Shown piece after piece: positions 6,574 to 12,314 of a stretch of 12,314 bases of DNA. The notes under the pieces are model-generated. The model worked only from the letters and a program-made list of their open reading frames with translations, made no database searches and was not told where the DNA came from. This DNA comes from Fusobacteriales bacterium (GTDB lineage Bacteria > Fusobacteriota > Fusobacteriia > Fusobacteriales > Leptotrichiaceae). Positions within the stretch are counted from its first letter, which is position 1. The number at the start of each line of letters is the position of its first letter. The stretch spans positions 1 through 12,314 of the forward strand of contig JAITVW010000029.1 in NCBI GenBank assembly GCA_031285605.1, given 5' to 3'. Both the position numbers and the translations under genes were made by a program.

Positions 6574-7875
6574 ATGGAGAAAGTATTAGAAAGATTTGCG
6601 GAAAAAATGATGCCTGTGGCAAACGCAATAGGGAGTCAGAGGCACATGCAGGCAGTAAGAAACGGGCTTATTTCTATATTGCCGCTTACAATTGTCGGTT
6701 CATTTTTTGTAATATTGCTGAATATCCCGATAAATGGATATGCAGAGTTAATAGCACCTTATAAAGATGCACTGGATATTCCTTTTCGTTTTACGGTAGG
6801 AATAATGTCTTTATACAGTGCATTTACAATAGGATCTTTTCTCGGGAAAAGTTATAAGCTTGATGATGTGACAAGCGGGTTTCTGGCTATGCTGGCAACT
6901 ATACTTATGATAGTACCTGTAAATATAAAAGAAGGGGTGACTACTGCGGGAACAGCAGTTTCAGGGAGATATATACCTGTATCTCCGCTCAGCTCGCAGG
7001 GCCTTTTCGGAGCTATAATGGCTTCACTTATAGCAGTGGAAATTTATCGTTTTGTAAAAGAAAAAAAGATAGAAATAAAGATGCCTGACGGTGTACCGCC
7101 TGTAGTAGCAAGTTCGTTCGCAGCTTTATTTCCAACGCTTATTATAATAATGTTATTTTGGATACCGCGTCATTTTTTCGGATTTGATCTGAATGGTATT
7201 ATATCATTTGCGATTTCTCCGCTAAAAGTATTTTTAACAGGGAATAATCTTATCGGGGGTGTTTTGACACAATTTTTCATATGTTTATTCTGGATTTTCG
7301 GTATACACGGACATGCAGTTTTGGGACCTGTAATCAGACCATTTTGGGATCAGGCGATAATACAGAATATGGAATTATTTCAGGCGGGAACAAGTGCTTT
7401 TCAGCTTCCGAATATATTTACAGAACAGTTTTTTCAATGGTATGCACAGATGGGAGGAACAGGCGGAACTTTGGCACTGACAGTACTTTTTATGACTTCA
7501 AAATCACAGTATCTGAAACAGCTTGGAAAGCTTTCGATACTTCCCGGAATTTTTAATATAAACGAGCCGATGATATTCGGAGCACCCATAGTAATGAATC
7601 CTCTTCTGGCAGTACCATTTATGCTGGTTCCTGTAGTTAATACCATTATTGTATATATTTTTACAATTTTAAACATTATACCCAGAATGATGGTAAAGCC
7701 TCCGTTTACAGTGCCGGCACCGTTAGGAGCATTGATAACGACAAACTGGAACTGGATGGCATGTGTCCTTGTATTTATATGCTTTTTTGTATCACTTGCC
7801 ATATATTATCCATTTTTTAAGATGTTTGAAAAGAGAACTCTGGATAATGAAAATGTACAGTCTGTCGAAGCATAA
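6574..7875 (+). CDS. PTS EIIC component, cellobiose/beta-glucoside (Lac-family) type
   Basis: Integral membrane permease that carries a sugar across the inner membrane for phosphorylation by EIIB. At 433 residues it is the normal length for free-standing EIIC of the lactose/cellobiose class. It has many hydrophobic segments. GIHGHAVLG (His245, His247) and FNINEPMIFGAP (Glu331) carry the conserved His and Glu that line the substrate site in this family. It starts at ATG 6574 behind GGAAG/AGGA. It lies 34 bases after the 6-phospho-beta-glucosidase and is followed 33 bases later by a small membrane-protein gene, so all three should share a transcript. No EIIA or EIIB gene or fused domain is in the window; those subunits must come from elsewhere. 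The sugar is probably cellobiose or an aryl-beta-glucoside. Confidence 0.9.
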   Translation: MEKVLERFAEKMMPVANAIGSQRHMQAVRNGLISILPLTIVGSFFVILLNIPINGYAELIAPYKDALDIPFRFTVGIMSLYSAFTIGSFLGKSYKLDDVTSGFLAMLATILMIVPVNIKEGVTTAGTAVSGRYIPVSPLSSQGLFGAIMASLIAVEIYRFVKEKKIEIKMPDGVPPVVASSFAALFPTLIIIMLFWIPRHFFGFDLNGIISFAISPLKVFLTGNNLIGGVLTQFFICLFWIFGIHGHAVLGPVIRPFWDQAIIQNMELFQAGTSAFQLPNIFTEQFFQWYAQMGGTGGTLALTVLFMTSKSQYLKQLGKLSILPGIFNINEPMIFGAPIVMNPLLAVPFMLVPVVNTIIVYIFTILNIIPRMMVKPPFTVPAPLGALITTNWNWMACVLVFICFFVSLAIYYPFFKMFEKRTLDNENVQSVEA

Positions 7876-7908
7876 AAAAATAATTTATTGAAAGAAAAGG
7901 TATAGATT

Positions 7909-8175
7909 ATGCATTCAATTTTTGGAACAGTTATTTTAGCTGTGATTATAGTAATAACCCGTATTGCTTTCGGGAGAAATGAAAAACCGGGAAATATAGG
8001 AACGTTTAAACTTGTACTTATGAGTATAGGCGGAGTATTTATAAGTATATTAATATGTACGGCACTGGGAAACCGGTTTTACGGACTGATAATTCTGGTT
8101 ACGGTATTTTTCGCAGCTTTAATTCAGATACATTATGTCAAAAGGGTGGAAAGATATAATGAGACAGGAAAATAA
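7909..8175 (+). CDS. Small three-helix membrane protein of unknown function
   Basis: An 88-residue protein that I do not recognise. Three hydrophobic segments are plain: about residues 4-21, 34-53 and 57-76, with a short charged loop (GRNEKPGN) between the first two and a charged tail (KRVERYNETGK). It starts at ATG 7909 behind AAAGAAAAGG, a moderate ribosome binding site. It is the last gene of the glucosidase-EIIC transcript and is followed by a clear terminator. The position suggests an accessory to the PTS permease, but no motif supports a specific role. Confidence 0.75.
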   Translation: MHSIFGTVILAVIIVITRIAFGRNEKPGNIGTFKLVLMSIGGVFISILICTALGNRFYGLIILVTVFFAALIQIHYVKRVERYNETGK

Positions 8176-8242
8176 ACAGATATTTTAAAATTATGTTCTA
8201 AATAAAAATAAAGTGATATTATATTATCAAAAAGATACAGTC

Positions 8243-8270
8243 AAAAAATGAGCTGAAAGGCTCATTTTTC
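8243..8270 (+). terminator. Intrinsic terminator of the beta-glucoside operon
   Basis: AAAAATGAGC (8244-8253) pairs perfectly with GCTCATTTTT (8260-8269), with a six-base loop; the T-run is the end of the stem. The symmetric A and T runs would let it work in both directions. Between this and the promoter at 8379 (about 108 bases) I see nothing I can support. Confidence 0.85.
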
Positions 8271-8378
8271 TTCATTTTGTTATGAACAAGGAAAATTGCA
8301 GCAGTTGTTGATAGTCCGTCAATATATGTTATCATGGATACATTAATGAAATATAATTTAAGTATCTGAAAAAATTAT

Positions 8379-8407
8379 TTTACAATTCATGCTAAATAGT
8401 TTATAAT
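8379..8407 (+). promoter_or_regulatory. Promoter of the lysine operon
   Basis: TTTACA (8379-8384) and a perfect TATAAT (8402-8407) with exactly 17 bases between them. Transcription would start near 8414, a few bases before the riboswitch. Confidence 0.85.
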
Positions 8408-8419
8408 TATAAAAAATAA

Positions 8420-8657
8420 TAGATAGAGGTGCGGAAAGCTAAGAGTAGATTTATTGAGACTGTCAGTCTGTGATATAAATCAAAAGGAGTGTCCGCCGAA
8501 GCTGTGAGAAACTGACAAGTTTCACAGCTGGGCTTGTGGAAAATATCCATAAGACTGTCATTTCCGTTTATCGGTAATGTTGAGCTATCGGGTATAAATA
8601 CAGTACTTTTATATAAATAGTATTTTATCTGCTGATGGTCTGTCTATCAGCATTTTT
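8420..8657 (+). promoter_or_regulatory. Lysine riboswitch (L box) with expression platform
   Basis: A lysine-sensing leader RNA. Conserved L-box blocks appear in order: GAGGTGCGG (8426-8434), AAGAGTAG (8441-8448), AAAAGGAGTG, GCCGAAGC (8495-8502), GCTGGGC (8527-8533) and GACTGTCA (8553-8560). The closing stem P1 pairs GATAG (8422-8426) with CTATC (8585-8589). The 3' half of P1 can instead pair as CTATCGG (8585-8591) with CTGATGG (8632-8638), an antiterminator that would consume the 5' half of the terminator stem. With lysine bound, P1 holds and the terminator forms, so the operon is off. The genes it precedes (lysA, lysC, dapF) confirm the ligand. Confidence 0.95.
8630..8657 (+). terminator. 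Riboswitch-controlled terminator
   Basis: TGCTGAT (8630-8636) pairs with ATCAGCA (8646-8652), plus a G-U pair inside, followed by TTTTT. It ends 26 bases before lysA. Confidence 0.85.
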
Positions 8658-8683
8658 ATATATGACTTGAGAGGAGTAGAATT

Positions 8684-9991
8684 ATGAAATTATTCGGAAC
8701 ATCAAAAATTAACGAAAGAGGAAATCTTGAAATTGGAGGGATAGATACTGAAAAGCTTACAGAGGAATTTGGAACACCGCTTTACGTGATGGATCAAAAA
8801 CTTATTGAAGACACTATTGATATAATGAAGGAAGCTTTTGTATCAGAAAGATTCAGTACACAGATAGCTTATGCGGGAAAGGCATTTCTTACTACAGGAA
8901 TGGTAAATCTTGTCAATAAAAAGGGTCTGGATCTTGATGTGGTATCTGCGGGAGAATTGTACACTGCTGTAAAGGCGGGATTTCCGATGGAGAGAATACA
9001 TATGCACGGGAATAACAAGTCTGATGAAGAATTGAATATGGCAATAGAATACGGAATAAAAGAAATAGTTATAGATAATGAAGATGAAATAGAAAAAATA
9101 GAAAGAATATGCAGAGAAAAAAATAAAAAACAGGCGGTGCTTTTGAGAATAGATCCGGGAATTGAAGCACATACACATGAGTATATAAAGACTTCGGGTC
9201 TGACTTCAAAATTCGGAATATCATTATTTCAGGAGAATCTTTTTGATATAGTAAAAAGGCTTGATGACAGTGAATTTATTGAGTTTAAAGGATTTCATAC
9301 CCATATAGGATCACAGATTTTTCAGTCAGCATTCTTTATATTTGCGCTTGACGAAATATTCAAGTATCTGAGCAAGCTGAAAGAAGAATTGGGGATAGCA
9401 GTGGAAACCGTAAATATGGGCGGAGGATTCGGAGTTTATTATGCCGAGGGAGACCAGCCGCCAAAGCTTGACGAGCTTTTGAAGGAAGTAATCACGTATA
9501 CCGAAGCTATGGAAATTAAATATAGAATAGGATTCAAAAATCTTTATATAGAACCGGGAAGAAGTATAGTTGCAAATGCCGGGACAACATTGTATACTGT
9601 AGGAGGAATTAAAGAAACCGTAGGCGGAAAAACATATGTTTTTGTTGACGGCGGAATGGCTGATAATATAAGACCTGCATTATATCAGGCAAAATATGAA
9701 GCCGGAATAATAAATAAGCTTGAAGATGAAAACAGAAAAGAGATAACTCTTGCGGGAAAATTCTGCGAGTCAGGGGATGTATTAATAGGGAATGCAAAGC
9801 TTCAGAATGCAGAAGTAGGGGATATAGTAGCTGTTCCTACAACAGGAGCATACTGCTATTCTATGTCAAGCAATTATAACAGATTTGCAAAACCGGCTCT
9901 TGTATTTGTAAAAGACGGACAGGCTAAGCTCGCAGTAAAAAGAGAGACTTTAGATGATCTGATAAGAAACGATATTATATTTGAATTATAA
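8684..9991 (+). CDS. lysA: Diaminopimelate decarboxylase
   Basis: PLP enzyme that decarboxylates meso-diaminopimelate to L-lysine, the last step of lysine synthesis; cytosolic. The 435 residues form a full alanine-racemase-type barrel and C-terminal beta domain. Lys66 in YAGKAF binds PLP. HTHIGSQ (His205-Gln211) and GGGFGVYY are phosphate and cofactor contacts. EPGRSIVANAG begins at Glu290. CESGD has Cys361 and Glu362 where the family has its active-site C-E-S-x-D. The start is ATG 8684 with GAGAGGAG upstream. It is the first gene after the lysine riboswitch, and lysC follows 22 bases after its stop, so lysine represses both. Confidence 0.97.
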   Translation: MKLFGTSKINERGNLEIGGIDTEKLTEEFGTPLYVMDQKLIEDTIDIMKEAFVSERFSTQIAYAGKAFLTTGMVNLVNKKGLDLDVVSAGELYTAVKAGFPMERIHMHGNNKSDEELNMAIEYGIKEIVIDNEDEIEKIERICREKNKKQAVLLRIDPGIEAHTHEYIKTSGLTSKFGISLFQENLFDIVKRLDDSEFIEFKGFHTHIGSQIFQSAFFIFALDEIFKYLSKLKEELGIAVETVNMGGGFGVYYAEGDQPPKLDELLKEVITYTEAMEIKYRIGFKNLYIEPGRSIVANAGTTLYTVGGIKETVGGKTYVFVDGGMADNIRPALYQAKYEAGIINKLEDENRKEITLAGKFCESGDVLIGNAKLQNAEVGDIVAVPTTGAYCYSMSSNYNRFAKPALVFVKDGQAKLAVKRETLDDLIRNDIIFEL

Positions 9992-10013
9992 CAATGGAAA
10001 TGGAGGAAGTTCC

Positions 10014-11216
10014 TTGATAATCGTACATAAATACGGCGGTAGCTCTGTAGCGACTACTGATAAGATAATAGAAATAGCCAAATATTTGGGAGAAGTAAAA
10101 GATCAGGGACATGATGTGATAGTAGTGGTTTCGGCTATGGGAAAAAGAACTGATGCATTGATAAATCTTGCGAAGGAGATAACGAGGGATCCGGATAAAA
10201 GAGAACTGGACAGGCTCATGTCTACGGGAGAGCAGACTACCATTGCGCTTCTTGCTATAGCATTAAAAAGCTTAGGTTATGATGCGATTTCTCTTACAGG
10301 TGTACAGGCAGGAATAAAAACATCGGGTTATCATACTAAAAATGTCATAGATTCAGTGGATAACAGTAAGATAAATGATTTGCTGAAAGAAGGGAAAATA
10401 GTAATAGTAGCAGGTTTTCAGGGAGTTAATTCACGCGGTGATGTTACTACGCTGGGAAGAGGAGGTTCTGATACATCGGCAGTGGCTCTTGCAGCGGCTT
10501 TAGGTGCTAAATGTGAAATATATACTGATGTGGACGGGATATATTCCATAGATCCGAGAGTATATAAAGAAGCAAAGAAGCTTCCTTTGATTTCATATGA
10601 TGAAATGATGGAGCTGGCATACCTCGGTGCAGGAATAATGGAGCCCAGAGCTGTGGAACTCGGGAAAAAATACGGAGTGGAAATTTATGTGGGAAAATCA
10701 TTGGGAGAAAAAAACGGAACTACAATATGTGCAGAGGAGAAATGTATGGAAAAGAAACTAATCACAGGTATTTCTATAAATGAAAATACTGCGATGGTAA
10801 ATATAGAAAATATATCTACTTATGCAAAAAATGTCTATATAGTATTTGATGCAGCGGAAAAGAACGGTGTAAATATAGATATGATAAGTCAGAATGATGT
10901 AATTGCCAGTCACGGCAGTATGGCATTTACATGTCCGAAGACTGACGAAACTGCACTTGAACGGACAATAACAGAAATAAAAGAGGCACTTCCTGACATA
11001 AAGCCCGAGATTAATAAAGATGTAGTAAAAATCTCGCTGGTAGGTATAGGAATGATCAGTAATATAGGTATAGCATCAAGGGTATTTAAGATACTTGCAG
11101 AAAACAGCATAAGCTTTCATCAGGTTTCTACTTCCGAAATAAGCATTTCTTTGATTATTAACGGAGAGGACAAAGAAAAAGTAGCGGTTCTGCTTTCAAA
11201 AGAATTTGAAATATAA
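10014..11216 (+). CDS. lysC: Aspartate kinase, monofunctional
   Basis: Phosphorylates L-aspartate to aspartyl-4-phosphate, the first step toward lysine, methionine and threonine; cytosolic. I place the start at the TTG at 10014, seven bases after GGAGG (10002-10006), giving 400 residues beginning MIIVHKYGGSSV. The TTG at 9981 would add 11 non-homologous residues and overlap lysA. The kinase domain (about residues 1-240) shows KYGGSS at 6-11, GRGGSDTSA at 148-156 and YTDVDGIYSIDPR near 171-183. Two ACT domains follow (about 260-400), including SQNDV and the SFHQVSTSEISISLII segment, which should bind an amino-acid inhibitor, probably lysine. Gene order and leader place it under the lysine riboswitch. 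An internal start within the gene may give a beta subunit, listed separately. Confidence 0.95.
   Translation: MIIVHKYGGSSVATTDKIIEIAKYLGEVKDQGHDVIVVVSAMGKRTDALINLAKEITRDPDKRELDRLMSTGEQTTIALLAIALKSLGYDAISLTGVQAGIKTSGYHTKNVIDSVDNSKINDLLKEGKIVIVAGFQGVNSRGDVTTLGRGGSDTSAVALAAALGAKCEIYTDVDGIYSIDPRVYKEAKKLPLISYDEMMELAYLGAGIMEPRAVELGKKYGVEIYVGKSLGEKNGTTICAEEKCMEKKLITGISINENTAMVNIENISTYAKNVYIVFDAAEKNGVNIDMISQNDVIASHGSMAFTCPKTDETALERTITEIKEALPDIKPEINKDVVKISLVGIGMISNIGIASRVFKILAENSISFHQVSTSEISISLIINGEDKEKVAVLLSKEFEI
10746..11216 (+). CDS. Possible internal-start beta subunit of aspartate kinase
   Basis: An in-frame ATG at codon 245 of lysC is preceded by AGAGGAGA (10733-10740) at ideal spacing and would yield 156 residues containing only the ACT regulatory half. 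Bacillus subtilis aspartokinase II makes alpha (408 residues) and beta (163 residues) subunits from one gene in the same way, with the beta start at about codon 246. Whether this ATG is used here is an inference. Confidence 0.5.
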   Translation: MEKKLITGISINENTAMVNIENISTYAKNVYIVFDAAEKNGVNIDMISQNDVIASHGSMAFTCPKTDETALERTITEIKEALPDIKPEINKDVVKISLVGIGMISNIGIASRVFKILAENSISFHQVSTSEISISLIINGEDKEKVAVLLSKEFEI

Positions 11217-11239
11217 AAACGGCAGAGGAGTAAAAGATT

Positions 11240-12097
11240 ATGTTAAAACTAAAATTTGAAAAATATCATGGACTTGGAAATGATTTTGTGATATTTGATG
11301 AAAAAGAGCTTGAAAAAAATAATATAAAAGATTACAGCAGACTTGCAGAAAAAGTATGTCACAGACGATTTGGAATCGGCGGGGACGGTATACTTATATT
11401 AAAGTATGTGGATGAAGTTCCTTTTATGCTGTATTATAATTCTGACGGAAGTCAGGCTCCGATGTGCGGCAACGGAATAAGATGCTTTGCATATTATCTG
11501 AAAAATAACAGCTATGTAACAGAAGATAAATTTACTGTGAAAACAATACCGGGAGATATGATTCTGGATACATATACAGATGAAAAAGGAACATTTTTTG
11601 CAAGGGTAAATATGGGAAAACCTGTATTTGACATAAAGGAACTGATAAATACAGATAAAGATAATTTTATAAATGAAAAAATAACAATAGACGGTGAAGA
11701 AATAGAGATATCGTTTATATTTATGGGAACAGATCATTCAATAATATTTTCGGATGATCTTTCAAAAGCAGATATAGAGAGAACAGGAAAAAAAATAGAA
11801 AATTTTACAGAATTATTTCCTAAAAAAGTAAATGCTAATTTTGTAGAAATAAAGGATAAAAATAATATAAAAGTAACAACATGGGAAAGAGGTGCAGGAC
11901 TTACACTGGCCTGCGGTACAGGGGCTACAGCTTCTGCAGTTCTGACAACATACCTTGGGAAAACAGACAGCAAGGTGAATGTGGAAGTTCCGGGTGGAAT
12001 TCTTGTGGTAGAATATCCTGAATACGGGAAAGAAGCTTTTATGACAGGTCCCGGGGAAAAGGTGGCAGAAGGATATTACAGTTATGAAAGCGAGTAG
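11240..12097 (+). CDS. dapF: Diaminopimelate epimerase
   Basis: Converts LL-diaminopimelate to meso-diaminopimelate, the substrate of LysA and a peptidoglycan precursor; cytosolic and cofactor-free. The 285 residues match the family. KYHGLGNDFVIFD opens the N-terminal half, and the two catalytic cysteines are Cys76 in MCGNGIRCFAYY and Cys225 in ACGTGATASA. YYNSDGS and GRRFGIGGDG-like (RRFGIGGDG, residues 42-50) segments are also typical. The start is ATG 11240 behind GAGGAG, 23 bases after lysC, so it is the third gene of the lysine-riboswitch operon. Its presence with LysA shows a DAP-dependent lysine route; dapA, dapB and the remaining steps are not in the window. No strong terminator is seen after it, only an A/T dyad at 12101-12123. 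Confidence 0.97.
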   Translation: MLKLKFEKYHGLGNDFVIFDEKELEKNNIKDYSRLAEKVCHRRFGIGGDGILILKYVDEVPFMLYYNSDGSQAPMCGNGIRCFAYYLKNNSYVTEDKFTVKTIPGDMILDTYTDEKGTFFARVNMGKPVFDIKELINTDKDNFINEKITIDGEEIEISFIFMGTDHSIIFSDDLSKADIERTGKKIENFTELFPKKVNANFVEIKDKNNIKVTTWERGAGLTLACGTGATASAVLTTYLGKTDSKVNVEVPGGILVVEYPEYGKEAFMTGPGEKVAEGYYSYESE

Positions 12098-12150
12098 TAT
12101 TTTATAATTTTAGATTTTATAAAAAATTCTTTGTAATCGAGGTGCTGAAT

Positions 12151-12314
12151 ATGAAAAAGATTTTATTTTACGTTTTATTTTTCCTGGCAGTAATTATCAG
12201 AGTGCCGGCTGATACAATAAGTAAGTATGATAATACGGGCAGTCCTGAGCATGTGATGCTTTCATTTGAAAATGCGATTAATACGAAAGATTTTCAGAGA
12301 GCATGGGATTATTG
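12151..12314 (+). CDS. Start of a secreted protein, cut by window end
   Basis: Only the first 54 codons are present, starting at ATG 12151 behind GAGGTG (12139-12144). MKKILFYVLFFLAVIIRVPA is a typical signal peptide with probable cleavage after VPA, so the product is exported. The next part, SPEHVMLSFENAINTKDFQR, followed by AWDY, resembles the first helices of NTF2-like/DUF4878-type extracytoplasmic domains. That is a weak inference from 30 residues. No lipobox cysteine is visible. It begins 53 bases after dapF and could be read through from the lysine operon, but function gives no reason to link them. Confidence 0.7.
   Translation, partial: MKKILFYVLFFLAVIIRVPADTISKYDNTGSPEHVMLSFENAINTKDFQRAWDY

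Noticed and set aside
8282..8311. Nine-codon frame MNKENCSSC in the gap before the lysine promoter
   Set aside because: No ribosome binding site or conserved context, and it is not in the lysine leader transcript.
8451..8475. GACTG/CAGTC dyad considered as an independent operator
   Set aside because: It lies inside the lysine riboswitch P2 region and is explained by that RNA's folding.
9981..10013. TTG at 9981 as the start of lysC
   Set aside because: It lacks a good ribosome site, overlaps lysA and adds residues not found in aspartate kinases. The TTG at 10014 has GGAGG at the right distance.
12101..12123. TTTATAA/TTATAAA inverted repeat after dapF as a terminator
   Set aside because: The stem is entirely A/T with no U-run after it, so it is too weak to call.

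Overview
This is an AT-rich, Gram-negative-looking anaerobe chromosome segment. The low GC content, strong GGAGG-type ribosome binding sites, PTS sugar genes and diaminopimelate genes suggest a low-GC fermenter. My best guess is Fusobacteriota of the Leptotrichia/Sebaldella type, but that is an inference from style and gene content, not from a marker gene. All intact genes are on the + strand, in short operons separated by hairpin terminators.

Layout. (1) 1-1502: the end of a sugar operon, with a cupin-type (archaeal-type) glucose-6-phosphate isomerase cut by the window edge, then a GntR/HutC regulator and a terminator. (2) 1503-1894: a decayed P-loop nucleotide-kinase gene, then a probable promoter. 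(3) 1895-2978: a two-gene unit of an unrecognised protein with a His/Cys-rich metal-binding tail and a GNAT acetyltransferase. (4) 2979-3197: a 154-base imperfect foldback, richer in GC than its surroundings, that no gene explains. (5) 3198-4178: a small flavodoxin-like protein with a terminator, then a MmcQ/YjbR-family protein behind its own promoter. (6) 4280-8175: a beta-glucoside locus with a GntR/HutC regulator, terminator, repeated operator-like boxes, GH1 6-phospho-beta-glucosidase, PTS EIIC and a small three-helix membrane protein, followed by a terminator at 8243-8270. (7) 8379-12097: a lysine operon with a near-consensus promoter, lysine riboswitch with terminator, lysA, lysC and dapF. 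(8) 12151-end: the start of a secreted protein.

How the genes work together. In the beta-glucoside locus, EIIC would import and phosphorylate a beta-glucoside with EIIA and EIIB proteins that are not in this window. The GH1 enzyme would then cleave the 6-phospho-glucoside, under control of the upstream GntR protein. In the lysine operon, LysC starts the aspartate pathway, DapF makes meso-diaminopimelate and LysA decarboxylates it to lysine. The riboswitch would shut the whole unit down when lysine is plentiful. lysC also carries a well-placed internal start that could make a separate ACT-domain beta subunit.

Nothing here looks like a defence system, a CRISPR array or an intact mobile element. 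The most unusual items are the foldback at 3019-3172, the kinase pseudogene at 1547-1765, the internal lysC start, the three repeated boxes at 5049-5103 and the His/Cys-rich tail.
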